A DNA stretch of 51,319 bases from an uncultured Clostridium sp. (GCA_946578345.1 CAMOBD010000004.1:1-51319); one strand, 5' to 3'; positions 1-7,444 are shown, counted from the stretch's first letter. Numbers and translations are program-made. The notes: a model not told the origin generated them from the letters alone.

Positions 1-1
1 T

Positions 2-139
2 AAAAACGAAATGTTAATAAATTGGGCGATAGAAAATCAATATAATATACATAATCTAAATTATAATTATAGAAATTCAAATTACCATTTGAAAAATAAA
101 AATCAAGTTACCAAAGAAGTATTAATAACAAATTATTAG
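2..139 (+). CDS. D12-class DNA adenine methylase, C-terminal end only
   Basis: The window opens inside this gene. Only the last 45 codons are present, ending at TAG 137-139. The visible tail contains LNYNYRNSNYHLKNKN and ends in EVLITNY, which is typical of the end of Dam/DpnM-type (MethyltransfD12) N6-adenine methyltransferases. The catalytic DPPY motif would lie outside the window. The next gene starts 27 bases downstream on the same strand, so the methylase is probably co-transcribed with the PHP-ATPase and may provide the self-protecting half of a restriction-like system. The identification rests on a short C-terminal signature and is moderately sure. Confidence 0.6.
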   Translation, partial: KNEMLINWAIENQYNIHNLNYNYRNSNYHLKNKNQVTKEVLITNY

Positions 140-166
140 AATTTAATATGGAAAGAAGGAAAGAAA

Positions 167-2188
167 TTGAAAAAAGTTGATTTACATATACATACTATAG
201 CAACATCAAAAGATTCTGATTTTGTGTTTGATATAGATAAAATGCAATTATATGTACAAATATCAAAACTGGATGCTATAGCAATTACTAATCATAATAT
301 GTTTGATAAAGAGCAATTTAATAGTATAAAAGAAAAACTAAATATAAGTATATTTCCAGGAGTTGAAGTTGATCTAGAAAATGCACACATGATAGTAATA
401 ACTGATGGAAGTGATTTGGATAATTTTTGTGAACAATGCAATCAATTAAAAGAAAAGATGGAGGACGGTAGAAAGTTTATATCTTATGATGAATTTATTA
501 CTATCTTTAGTAATTATGAACAATATTTATTAATTCCACATTATAAGAAAAAACCAGCATTGCAACAACAAATTATTAAGAAGTTTGGTAAAAATATTAC
601 TTGCGGAGAAGTTGATAGTGTAAAGAAATTTTGTACATTAAAAAAACAAGAAGACGATTTAGTTCCTATTTTATCATCTGATGTAAGAATAAAAAAGGAT
701 TTAGATATATTTCCTACAAGGCATACTTTTTTGGATATAGATGATACAACATTGAAATCAATTAAATATGGTTTAATGGATAAAACTAGAGTTTATATAA
801 CAGAAAGTAAAAATGATAATGAATTCATATTTACACAAGATGGATTAGTTGCTTCTACTAAATTAAATGTTATTATAGGAAAAAGGTCATCAGGAAAAAC
901 ACATACGCTAGAAGATATAAAGAAAACTTTTGATAATTCCGAGATTAAATATATTAAACAATTTGAAATTACTGAAAAAAGTGGAAGTGAAAAATTTGAG
1001 GAAATTACTAAAAAAGGATATGAGAAAATAACAAATGAGTATATAAATCCAATAAATGATATAATACCTACTATTTTAGAAATTGATTTAAATGCAGATG
1101 ATTTAGAATTAGAAAATTATCATTCAGCTTTAATAAGTAGAGCTATAAGCTGTGAAAGAAATGATATTTTTTCTAAAACATTATTGTTTAATGAAATTAC
1201 ATTTGATGTAAAAACTAATAAGGAACTAGAAGATTTAATAAATGCAATTAAGATTTTACTTGATAATGAAACATATAGAGCAATTATAGATGCTAGTTTA
1301 GATAGGAAAGCATTACAAATGCTACTTGTTAAGTTGTTAAGTCTATATAGAAAAGAACAACTTGATATAAAAATGAAAAAAGAAGTAGATAAATTGGTAA
1401 AAAGTATACAGAAAAAATTAGAATTAAAATCCTCTGTAGATACAATTCCACAAATAGATTTATTTGGAATCATGAAAAATCGTTTAATTGTAAAGCGATT
1501 TAATGAAGATTTTAAGAAAATAAAAGAAAAAAGTGAGATTTTTAAAGGGGATTATCAAAGATTTAAAATAATTGCTACAAAAGCTCCATATAAAAATGTT
1601 ACTGAAATGAAAGATGGTGCTAACATTACGACAGGGTCTTTTAAAGATACTTTTGATAAATATTATAAAAAAGATTCTTTTAAATATATTAAGCAACTAA
1701 AAGAAGATGGAGTATCATTAGATAAGTTGGCCAAAACATTAGTTGAAGTAAAATATGCAGTTATCAATCAAAATGGAACTGAAATATCAGGGGGAGAAAA
1801 AGCAGAATTTAATTTATTAAAAGAATTAGATGATGCTAAAAATTATGATATTTTATTATTAGATGAACCTGAATCTTCTTTTGATAATCCATATATAAAA
1901 GAAAATATAAATACTCTAATAAAGGATATATCGAATAAAACAACAGTATTCGTGGTTACTCATAATAACACATTAGGAATTTCAAATAAAGCTGATAAAG
2001 TTATATATACGATGTATAATGATAAAGAACAAAAATATGAAGTATATGTTGGAAATTTTACAGATACAATGTTAGTAAATAAGGATGGAAAAAAGATTCC
2101 AACTTATGACGCAATAGTAAGTTGCATGGAAGCTGGAGTGGAAACATACGAAGAAAGGAGAAAAATTTATGAAGCTCTTAAAGTATGA
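167..2188 (+). CDS. PHP-domain phosphoesterase fused to an SMC/ABC-like ATPase (TrlF-like)
   Basis: A 673-residue two-part protein. The N-terminal PHP domain shows DLHIHT (5-10), TNHN (41-44), GVEV (65-68), a lone His at 125 in IPHYKK and SSD (170-172), the usual metal-ligand positions of PHP phosphoesterases. The second half is an ABC/SMC-type ATPase: Walker A GKRSSGKT near 238, signature ISGGE near 540, Walker B ILLLDEPESS near 562 and an H-loop VVTHN near 597. I chose the TTG start at 167 because GAAAGAAGGA lies just upstream. Proteins of this architecture (called TrlF-like in some annotations) occur in defence islands. The methylase before it and the overlapping small gene after it suggest one cassette. 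The substrate is unknown; nucleic-acid cleavage driven by ATP is an inference. Confidence 0.75.
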   Translation: MKKVDLHIHTIATSKDSDFVFDIDKMQLYVQISKLDAIAITNHNMFDKEQFNSIKEKLNISIFPGVEVDLENAHMIVITDGSDLDNFCEQCNQLKEKMEDGRKFISYDEFITIFSNYEQYLLIPHYKKKPALQQQIIKKFGKNITCGEVDSVKKFCTLKKQEDDLVPILSSDVRIKKDLDIFPTRHTFLDIDDTTLKSIKYGLMDKTRVYITESKNDNEFIFTQDGLVASTKLNVIIGKRSSGKTHTLEDIKKTFDNSEIKYIKQFEITEKSGSEKFEEITKKGYEKITNEYINPINDIIPTILEIDLNADDLELENYHSALISRAISCERNDIFSKTLLFNEITFDVKTNKELEDLINAIKILLDNETYRAIIDASLDRKALQMLLVKLLSLYRKEQLDIKMKKEVDKLVKSIQKKLELKSSVDTIPQIDLFGIMKNRLIVKRFNEDFKKIKEKSEIFKGDYQRFKIIATKAPYKNVTEMKDGANITTGSFKDTFDKYYKKDSFKYIKQLKEDGVSLDKLAKTLVEVKYAVINQNGTEISGGEKAEFNLLKELDDAKNYDILLLDEPESSFDNPYIKENINTLIKDISNKTTVFVVTHNNTLGISNKADKVIYTMYNDKEQKYEVYVGNFTDTMLVNKDGKKIPTYDAIVSCMEAGVETYEERRKIYEALKV

Positions 2189-2462
2189 AAATAATACAAG
2201 TTATTTATATGTTGATGGAAAATATAAAAAATTATTAGAAATATCAAAAGAAGATATATTAAAATCACTAGAATATATATATGAAAATGAAGATGTTGAA
2301 TTAGAAGAATATGATAAAGAAAAAATTGTAAATGAGGCAGAAAAAATCGTTTATGAAAATTTATATAATAAACTTAATAATTTCAAAGAGGACAAGCCAA
2401 TTTTAAAAAATGAAATTGATAACTTATTTAAAGATTTGGAAGAAAAATATAAAATTAGCTAA
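2169..2462 (+). CDS. Small acidic protein overlapping the PHP-ATPase gene
   Basis: This 97-residue protein starts at ATG 2169 inside the end of the ATPase gene, a 20-base overlap, and is preceded by AGGAG at 2156-2160. The overlap implies translational coupling. The protein is rich in Glu, Lys, Asn and Tyr, has no membrane segment and no Cys-based motif, and its second half looks helical. I do not recognise a family. By position it is likely a partner subunit or regulator of the PHP-ATPase. Confidence 0.65.
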   Translation: MKLLKYENNTSYLYVDGKYKKLLEISKEDILKSLEYIYENEDVELEEYDKEKIVNEAEKIVYENLYNKLNNFKEDKPILKNEIDNLFKDLEEKYKIS

Positions 2463-2584
2463 AATCTCTTGAAAAAATATTTATACTATGTTAAATTATA
2501 AACATAGAATCAAACTATGAAATATAATTATAAATACAAGCTCGTATTCTTCGCGAACGGAAGTGTCAAACGAGCCATAAAGAG

Positions 2585-2614
2585 TAACAGATAAGAAATT
2601 ATCTGTTATTTTTT
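2585..2614 (+). terminator. Rho-independent terminator after the PHP-ATPase cassette
   Basis: A perfect 10-base-pair stem (2585-2594 with 2599-2608) closes a GAAA tetraloop and is followed by a run of T. It ends the first transcription unit. The same hairpin core, extended to 17 pairs, reappears at 5041-5078. Confidence 0.85.
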
Positions 2615-2617
2615 GCC

Positions 2618-2673
2618 TGTTCGCTAGAAATTTGAAGTTATATATTGTATAATAACTAATATTGGAAGTGAAT
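2618..2673 (+). repeat. 56-base direct repeat, copy A (leader of the HNH gene)
   Basis: This segment matches 5082-5137 at 55 of 56 positions; the only difference is A versus T after CGCTAG. It contains a TATAAT box and ends in the ribosome site TTGGAAGTGAAT. Here it sits directly before the HNH gene start at 2678, and it follows a terminator hairpin in both copies. Confidence 0.85.
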
Positions 2674-2677
2674 TTAA

Positions 2678-3052
2678 ATGGTTAAAATATGTGAGATTTG
2701 TAATAACAAATTTGAAACTAAATCTCCTACAAGGATATATTGCTATGAATGTAGTGGTGAATCTACAAGAAATAATTATACTACAAGAAAGCATCAAAAA
2801 ACAGTATTGAGAAGAAGTATGAAATTACAAGCAATAAAATTACTAGGAGGAAAATGTTCTATATGTGGATATGATAGATGTGTAGATGCATTAGAGTTTC
2901 ATCATGAAAATCCTGAAATCAAGGAATTTAAGCTAGGATCTGGCAACACTATGTCATGGAAAGAATATAAGCAAGAAGCATTAAAGTGTATTTTAGTATG
3001 TTCTAATTGCCATAAGGAGATACATAGTAAGATTGGATATAAGAATATTTAA
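2678..3052 (+). CDS. Small HNH endonuclease
   Basis: A 124-residue HNH protein. An N-terminal zinc ribbon is formed by C5/C8 and C22/C25. The nuclease core has CSIC (60-63), the His pair in EFHHENP (75-76) and CSNCHKEIH (108-116), so both zinc knuckles and the catalytic His are present. Small stand-alone HNH proteins of this kind are common in phages and mobile or defence regions. It follows copy A of the 56-base repeat and is separated from the PHP-ATPase cassette by a terminator, so it has its own transcript. The target is unknown. Confidence 0.8.
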   Translation: MVKICEICNNKFETKSPTRIYCYECSGESTRNNYTTRKHQKTVLRRSMKLQAIKLLGGKCSICGYDRCVDALEFHHENPEIKEFKLGSGNTMSWKEYKQEALKCILVCSNCHKEIHSKIGYKNI

Positions 3053-3072
3053 TAAATTTTGAAGAGGAGAAA

Positions 3073-3612
3073 ATGATGAAAGTATTAATAGCTACAAAAA
3101 ATCAAGGAAAAATAGAAGGAGCAAAAAGAGCATTAGAACATTATTTCAAAGATATTGAAATAAAAGGAATACCAGTAGGATCTAATGTACCAGACCAACC
3201 TGTAAACAAAGAGATTTATGATGGCGCAAAAAATAGAGTAAGAAATCTAAAAAAGTATGCCAAAGAAAATAATATTTCAGCAGATTTATTTTTAGGAATA
3301 GAAAGTGGAATAAACGATTTATTAGGCAGATGGATGATTACTAATATTGCAGTGATTGAAGATAATGGAGATTTTGAAAGTTATGGAACAAGTGCATCTT
3401 TTCCAGTTCCATATAGTATAGTACAAAAGGTTATAGACACCAATTTAAGCGAGGTAATGGATATGATTTTTGAAGAAGACAAAGAAAGACATAATCATGG
3501 TGGAGGGATTCAATTACTAACGCATGATAAAGTTTCGAGAATAGATTTGACAGAAGAGGCATTTATAATGGCGCTAACAAAATATATTAATGGTGAGAAA
3601 TGGAGAGATTAA
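3073..3612 (+). CDS. YjjX-type inosine/xanthosine triphosphatase (DUF84)
   Basis: A 179-residue protein beginning KVLIATKNQGKIEGAKRAL, the nucleotide-binding start of the YjjX/ITPase fold, followed by GIESGIN near 77-83 and HNHGGGIQLLTHDKVSR near the end, all typical of YjjX. Family members hydrolyse deaminated purine nucleoside triphosphates such as ITP and XTP. Two ATG codons lie together at 3073 and 3076 behind GAGGAG; either may be used. It lies 20 bases after the HNH gene and may share its transcript. A second house-cleaning enzyme of the other family (RdgB) is encoded at 5289. Confidence 0.82.
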   Translation: MMKVLIATKNQGKIEGAKRALEHYFKDIEIKGIPVGSNVPDQPVNKEIYDGAKNRVRNLKKYAKENNISADLFLGIESGINDLLGRWMITNIAVIEDNGDFESYGTSASFPVPYSIVQKVIDTNLSEVMDMIFEEDKERHNHGGGIQLLTHDKVSRIDLTEEAFIMALTKYINGEKWRD

Positions 3613-3659
3613 AAAGTTTTTAAAATCTTAAATGCAATACTAATTGGAGTGATGTAGCT

Positions 3660-4427
3660 ATGACAATGAAAGAAATAATAATTGAAGAACTAAATAAAAT
3701 TGAAAAAATAGAAAATGTAAAAATTATATATGCAGTAGAATCAGGTTCTAGAGCCTGGGGATTTGCTGGAACTGATTCGGATTATGATGTAAGATTTATT
3801 TATGTCAGAACTGAAGATTTTTATTTAAAATTAGAAGATACGAGAGATGTATTAGAATATCCAATAAATGATTTATTAGATATTAGTGGATGGGACATAT
3901 CAAAAACTTTAAAGTTAGCACATAGTTCAAATCCAAGTTTATACGAATGGTTTCAGTCGCCCATTGTTTATAAAGCAGATAATATTGTAAGAGAGCTTAG
4001 GGAGTTATTTGAAGAATATTTTTCAGTAAATAAAATAAGTAGACACTATTATCATATGGCTGAAAATCAATACAATAATTATATAAAAAATAAACAAGAA
4101 GTGAATGTAAAGAAATATTTTTATCTGTTAAGAGCAATCCTTTCAGCTAAATATGTATTAGATAATAAAAATGTGCCACCTATAGAATTCGATAAGTTAA
4201 GAAAAATATTAGTACCTGGAAATATTAATAAAATAATTGATAGAATGATGGAAATAAAGAAAAACAGTGAAGAAATGCAAGTGATTCAAAAGAATGAAAA
4301 ATTAGATAAATATATTAAGGGAATATTCATAGAAGTGAAAAACAATATTGATGCGTTACCTAAAGAGGATAGAAAAAGTTGGGAGTTATTGAATAAGGAA
4401 TTTAGAAAGATAATTAAGGATTGTTGA
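3660..4427 (+). CDS. RlaP-type DNA polymerase beta-like nucleotidyltransferase
   Basis: A 255-residue protein of the PF10127 (RlaP) group. The catalytic signature is GSRAWGFAGTDSDYDVR (29-45), with D41 and D43 as metal-binding acids of the pol-beta fold. The rest is a helical domain of the kind seen in this family, with basic stretches. Members are sometimes linked to RNA-repair ligases, but none is visible here, so the substrate is unknown. The start ATG 3660 follows TTGGAGTG; a second ATG at 3666 is possible. It ends this gene group, followed by a weak hairpin at 4525. Confidence 0.78.
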   Translation: MTMKEIIIEELNKIEKIENVKIIYAVESGSRAWGFAGTDSDYDVRFIYVRTEDFYLKLEDTRDVLEYPINDLLDISGWDISKTLKLAHSSNPSLYEWFQSPIVYKADNIVRELRELFEEYFSVNKISRHYYHMAENQYNNYIKNKQEVNVKKYFYLLRAILSAKYVLDNKNVPPIEFDKLRKILVPGNINKIIDRMMEIKKNSEEMQVIQKNEKLDKYIKGIFIEVKNNIDALPKEDRKSWELLNKEFRKIIKDC

Positions 4428-4524
4428 GAGCAAAGTTAAAGATAGTTGATATAAAAGTTAAAAAACTACACTAAAATAAGGCGTTCTTAGTTGCGGAAAA
4501 GGAAAATAATATCATAAAAAGAAG

Positions 4525-4549
4525 TAAGAGCTAGTTAGTCTAGCTCTTA
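4525..4549 (+). terminator. Weak terminator-like hairpin after the nucleotidyltransferase
   Basis: A 9-pair stem (TAAGAGCTA with TAGCTCTTA) with a 7-base loop, followed by a poor A/T tail rather than a clean T run. It could end the transcript of the gene finishing at 4427. Confidence 0.45.
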
Positions 4550-4642
4550 AAATTTAATACAGTTTTTATTAACAACAGACATGGTTGAATCTTTCAAGAT
4601 ATGGCATAACAAGCAATAATAACAGTTTTATGTCTAATAAAT

Positions 4643-4690
4643 AAAAACGGCTTAGAATTGATTTAAAAGCGTCAATTTCGAGCCGTTTTT
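4643..4690. terminator. Strong bidirectional terminator
   Basis: The outer stem AAAAACGGCT pairs perfectly with AGCCGTTTTT, and an inner stem AATTGA pairs with TCAATT. A-rich and T-rich flanks let it act on both strands. It insulates the small-RNA promoter immediately downstream. Confidence 0.8.
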
Positions 4691-4692
4691 TA

Positions 4693-4721
4693 TTGAAATG
4701 TAAATATAAACGTGATATAAT
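4693..4721 (+). promoter_or_regulatory. Consensus sigma-A promoter of the structured RNA
   Basis: The -35 box TTGAAA (4693-4698) and the -10 box TATAAT (4716-4721) are separated by exactly 17 bases, with an extended TGA before the -10. Transcription should start near 4728-4729, the first base of the RNA's closing stem. Confidence 0.85.
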
Positions 4722-4728
4722 GTATATT

Positions 4729-4855
4729 AGTCAAGAAAGTTTCTGAGGACGGAACAGGCAGCCGTCACCCATTGTTAGGAGATGTAGGAAGGTCACCCTA
4801 CCTAAACTTTCTTGACTAAGAGGATGCCAGAAATGGCATCCTTTGCTATTTTTTT
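4729..4855 (+). ncRNA. Candidate structured small RNA, unrecognised class
   Basis: Starting at the predicted +1, bases 4729-4742 pair perfectly over 14 positions with 4804-4817. Inside this closing stem are two short hairpins: GACGG with CCGTC (4748-4765) and GTAGG with CCTAC (4784-4802). Each has GTCACCC in or just after it. Three bases after the closing stem a terminator follows: a 9-pair stem with a GAAA loop (4821-4842), then a T run to 4855. No open frame of note occupies it. I compared it from memory with SRP, 6S and tmRNA and the common riboswitches, and saw none of their signature sequences. It is expressed on its own rather than as a leader, since the terminator ends it and the next gene is far away. 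Confidence 0.7.
4821..4855 (+). terminator. Terminator of the structured RNA
   Basis: Stem AGGATGCCA with TGGCATCCT around a GAAA tetraloop, followed by TTGCTATTTTTTT. It is a strong Rho-independent terminator belonging to the RNA that starts at 4729. Confidence 0.85.
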
Positions 4856-4861
4856 CCAAAC

Positions 4862-4886
4862 ATTTTGCATTCAGCGAATGCAAAAT
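4862..4886. repeat. Inverted repeat, hairpin module copy 1
   Basis: ATTTTGCATT and AATGCAAAAT form a perfect 10-pair stem with a 5-base loop. The flanks AAACATTTTG and CAAAATC, and a downstream CTTTRACATAATAA block, recur at 5185-5245 with changed but still paired stem bases. Confidence 0.7.
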
Positions 4887-4903
4887 CTAATGTGTTACTT
4901 TAA

Positions 4904-5041
4904 CATAATAAAAAATATAATGTTGCAAATCATATAAGAGCAATATTAGATTTATTATATATAGGAAATTTTACTGTAGCCCGAGGAATAAATAAAGACT
5001 ATATAGCAAATAGTAAATATGATAAAGAAATACAACAATAA
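4904..5041 (+). pseudogene. Possible C-terminal remnant of an unknown gene
   Basis: An open frame of 45 codons without a plausible start follows an in-frame TAA at 4901. It reads like ordinary protein, for example AILDLLYIGNFTVARGINKD. It ends at TAA 5039-5041, exactly at the A run that begins the next terminator, as a real gene end would. I do not recognise the family. It may be the tail of a deleted gene or chance. Confidence 0.3.
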
Positions 5042-5078
5042 AAAAAGTTACAGATAAGAAATTATCTGTAACTTTTTT
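5041..5078 (+). terminator. Seventeen-pair terminator hairpin
   Basis: Bases 5041-5057 pair perfectly with 5062-5078 around a GAAA loop, with the A run before and T run after the core. Its core ACAGATAA-GAAA-TTATCTGT is shared with the terminator at 2585-2614. Confidence 0.85.
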
Positions 5079-5081
5079 TAT

Positions 5082-5137
5082 TGTTCGCTAGTAATTTGAA
5101 GTTATATATTGTATAATAACTAATATTGGAAGTGAAT
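5082..5137 (+). repeat. 56-base direct repeat, copy B
   Basis: Differs from 2618-2673 at a single base. It carries the TATAAT box and ribosome site seen before the HNH gene, but here no recognisable gene follows, only a 33-codon frame starting at ATG 5138. The pair looks like a recent duplication or a mobile cassette boundary. Confidence 0.85.
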
Positions 5138-5239
5138 ATGAAAGAAAAGGATATGGAAATATCGACGCAATGCGTCGACAATTCAAACATTTTGAACGCA
5201 TTAAGTTCAAAATCAAGTATTATGCTATCTTTGACATAA
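5138..5239 (+). CDS. Doubtful 33-codon frame behind repeat copy B
   Basis: An ATG directly behind the duplicated ribosome site opens a 33-codon frame ending at TAA 5237-5239. The frame runs through two inverted repeats (TCGACGCA-A-TGCGTCGA at 5162-5178 and the one at 5189-5213), which makes a conserved protein unlikely. It may be the scar of a gene once driven by this leader. Confidence 0.2.
   Translation: MKEKDMEISTQCVDNSNILNALSSKSSIMLSLT
5189..5213. repeat. Inverted repeat, hairpin module copy 2
   Basis: ATTTTGAAC pairs with GTTCAAAAT around a 7-base loop. The outer bases match copy 1 at 4862, while the inner stem bases differ on both sides so that pairing is kept. Confidence 0.65.
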
Positions 5240-5288
5240 TAATATTATAAGATTGTAAAGTCACAAGTTAAAGAATAGGAGGCATATC

Positions 5289-5915
5289 ATGGAAATTATA
5301 TATGGCACAAGTAATAAAAATAAGGTTATTTCAATGACTAAAATATTAAAAGAAAATAATGTGGATGCTAAATTATATATGTTAGCAGACATAGGATTTA
5401 ATCAAGAAATAGTAGAAGATGGCAAAACATTCGAAGAAAATTCAGCAATAAAAGCAACTGCTATAAAAAAATTCTGTGATGAAAATAACATTAAAGACAA
5501 AATTATTATAACAGATGATGCAGGATTATGCGTTGATAAATTAAATGGAGAGCCAGGAGTGTATTCAGCAAGGTACGCTGGAGAAAATGCAACACAAGTT
5601 CAGAAACTTGAGAAGTTATTAGATAAGATGAAGAAATATGAAAAACAAGAAGATAGAACATGTGTATTTGTATGTGTATTAACAGCAATTCTTCCAAATG
5701 GAGAGAAAATTGTAGCCAGAGGAGAATGTAAAGGAACGGTGGCAAAAACTTTAGGGAAGCTGGGAGGTCTTACATATATACCAATATTTATACCAGAAGG
5801 CTTTGATAAACCATTAAGCGATTTGGATAAAAAAACTTATGAAGCTACTCATAATCATAGAGATATTGCTGTAAAGAAACTAATAAAAGAGTTTGGATTG
5901 AGAAATATAGAATAG
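5289..5915 (+). CDS. rdgB: RdgB/HAM1-type non-canonical purine NTP pyrophosphatase
   Basis: A 208-residue protein with the family start IIYGTSNKNKV (3-13), the loop TDDAGLCVDKL near 76-86 and the hallmark GEPGVYSARYAG just after it. Such enzymes hydrolyse dITP, ITP and XTP to monophosphates and keep deaminated purines out of DNA and RNA. The usual SHR near the C-terminus is replaced by NHRDIAVKKL, still with the conserved His-Arg. The start ATG follows AGGAGG. It stands behind the repeat-rich gap and is followed 71 bases later by cca. With the YjjX-like gene at 3073 the window encodes both unrelated ITPase families. Confidence 0.88.
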   Translation: MEIIYGTSNKNKVISMTKILKENNVDAKLYMLADIGFNQEIVEDGKTFEENSAIKATAIKKFCDENNIKDKIIITDDAGLCVDKLNGEPGVYSARYAGENATQVQKLEKLLDKMKKYEKQEDRTCVFVCVLTAILPNGEKIVARGECKGTVAKTLGKLGGLTYIPIFIPEGFDKPLSDLDKKTYEATHNHRDIAVKKLIKEFGLRNIE

Positions 5916-5986
5916 TTTAAAAAATGATACTAACAGCACAACATATATTAATACAGATGATTGAAAATAAAGGAGATTGTTAATTT

Positions 5987-7234
5987 GTGGATAATATAAT
6001 TGAAATAGCAAATAAAATAAAGTCAAATGGTGGAAATGTATATTTGGTCGGAGGCGCAATCAGAGATAAATTATTAGGTGTTGCAAGTAACGATGAAGAT
6101 TATTGTGTGACTGGAATATCTTTTGATGAATTTAGAGAACTATTTCCAGAGGCTTATGTTAGAGGAAAAGATTTCCCTGTTTTTTCTATTGGTAATAAAG
6201 AATTTGCTATTGCAAGAAAAGAAAGAAAAATAGGGATTGGGCATAATAGTTTTGATGTGGAAACTGATAAAAAAATAACAATAGAAGAAGACCTAGAACG
6301 TAGAGATATTACGATAAATGCTATTGCAAAAGAAGTATTAACTGATAAAATTATTGATCCATTTGGTGGAAGAGAAGATTTAAAGAATAACATTATTAGA
6401 GCTGTTAGCAGCCATTTTGCAGAAGATCCATTAAGAGTATATCGAGTTGCCAGATTTGCAAGTCAATTTAATTTTAACGTAGAAGATAATACTATGAAAA
6501 TGATGACATTGCTAAAAGATGAGTTATCAAGTTTAGCTGTTGAGAGGGTGTATAATGAATTAAGCAAAGCTTTGTTAACAGACAAGCCATCGAGATTTTT
6601 TAATGTATTAAGAGATGCAAATGTTTTGGATATTCATTTTAAAGAAATATATGATTTAATTGGAGCAGAGCAACCGACTAAGTACCATCCAGAGGGAGAT
6701 AGTTATAATCATACTATGATTATACTTGATAAAGTGGCAGATAAAACAAAATCTCTAGGTGATGAGAGAAAATTAGAATTACGATTTTCTGCTTTAGTTC
6801 ATGATTTAGGAAAAGGAGCAACGCCAAAAGAAGAATATCCACATCATATAAAACATGAAGAAAGAGGAGTAGAGTTAGTGAAAAATATGGGAAAAAGATT
6901 AAAACTACCTACAAGATTGATTAAATGTGGTGTGACGTCTTGTTTAGAACATATGAGAGGTGGAATTTTTGACAAAATGACATTTTCAAAAAAAGTTAGT
7001 TTTATAGAGCGCGTGAATAATACTATTTTGGGATTAGATGGTCTACAAATTATTGTAGATGCAGATAATATGCTAGGAAACGGTGATGAAAATCAATTTG
7101 CAGAATTGGGTCATGAGGTTATAAATTGTACCAATGGAGATAAAATAATGGGACAATATGGTATTACTGAGGGTAAAGAAGTTGCAAACAAAATGCATGA
7201 AATAAGAGTATTGTATTTAAAGAATATAAATTAA
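5987..7234 (+). CDS. cca: CCA tRNA nucleotidyltransferase with HD domain (E. coli Cca type)
   Basis: A 415-residue class II tRNA nucleotidyltransferase that adds or repairs the 3' CCA. It shows GGAIRDKLLG (22-31), the catalytic pair D36/D38 in NDEDY, the RRDITINA motif near 105, and AEDPLRVYRVARFA. A C-terminal HD domain carries LVHDLGKG near 270 and KHEERGV. The layout and many motifs (DFPVF, ARKERK, EEDLERRD) follow the gammaproteobacterial Cca with phosphohydrolase domain more closely than Bacillus Cca. The GTG start at 5987 follows AAAGGAG. The gene ends before the terminator at 7287. Function is secure; the family affinity hints at an unusual or transferred version. Confidence 0.9.
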   Translation: MDNIIEIANKIKSNGGNVYLVGGAIRDKLLGVASNDEDYCVTGISFDEFRELFPEAYVRGKDFPVFSIGNKEFAIARKERKIGIGHNSFDVETDKKITIEEDLERRDITINAIAKEVLTDKIIDPFGGREDLKNNIIRAVSSHFAEDPLRVYRVARFASQFNFNVEDNTMKMMTLLKDELSSLAVERVYNELSKALLTDKPSRFFNVLRDANVLDIHFKEIYDLIGAEQPTKYHPEGDSYNHTMIILDKVADKTKSLGDERKLELRFSALVHDLGKGATPKEEYPHHIKHEERGVELVKNMGKRLKLPTRLIKCGVTSCLEHMRGGIFDKMTFSKKVSFIERVNNTILGLDGLQIIVDADNMLGNGDENQFAELGHEVINCTNGDKIMGQYGITEGKEVANKMHEIRVLYLKNIN

Positions 7235-7286
7235 AGAGGAATAAAAACTATAAATATAATGCAAAATGAAATAGAGCAAATAAAAA

Positions 7287-7318
7287 AGGAGTTATAAGAA
7301 AATTTATAACTCCTCTTT
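7287..7318 (+). terminator. Terminator after cca
   Basis: An 11-pair perfect stem, AGGAGTTATAA with TTATAACTCCT, with a 6-base loop and a short T-containing tail. It separates cca from the murB transcript. Confidence 0.75.
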
Positions 7319-7444
7319 ATATAAAAGAATATTAAATATGATATATGTTATCATATAATTAAGTATAGAAATAATCAACACCTATTTATAATTGCAAAAT
7401 TCGACAATTTATATAGTTTTATTGATAAAAAATAATTCTAACTA

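Larger units (their letters stand above)
4428..5288. other. 861-base gene-poor region with RNA and repeat elements
   Basis: This is the only gap above 300 bases. In order it holds a weak hairpin (4525-4549), a strong double hairpin (4643-4690), a consensus promoter (4693-4721), a structured RNA with its own terminator (4729-4855), an inverted repeat (4862-4886), a short gene remnant (4904-5041), a 17-pair terminator (5041-5078), copy B of a 56-base repeat (5082-5137), a doubtful 33-codon frame and two more inverted repeats (5162-5178 and 5189-5213). It looks like a hotspot of small mobile or duplicated pieces. Confidence 0.7.

Noticed and set aside
4729..4855. SRP RNA, 6S RNA, a riboswitch or a retron RNA
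   Set aside because: No GGAAGCAGC-type SRP tetraloop region, too short for 6S, no downstream gene for a riboswitch and no reverse transcriptase nearby.
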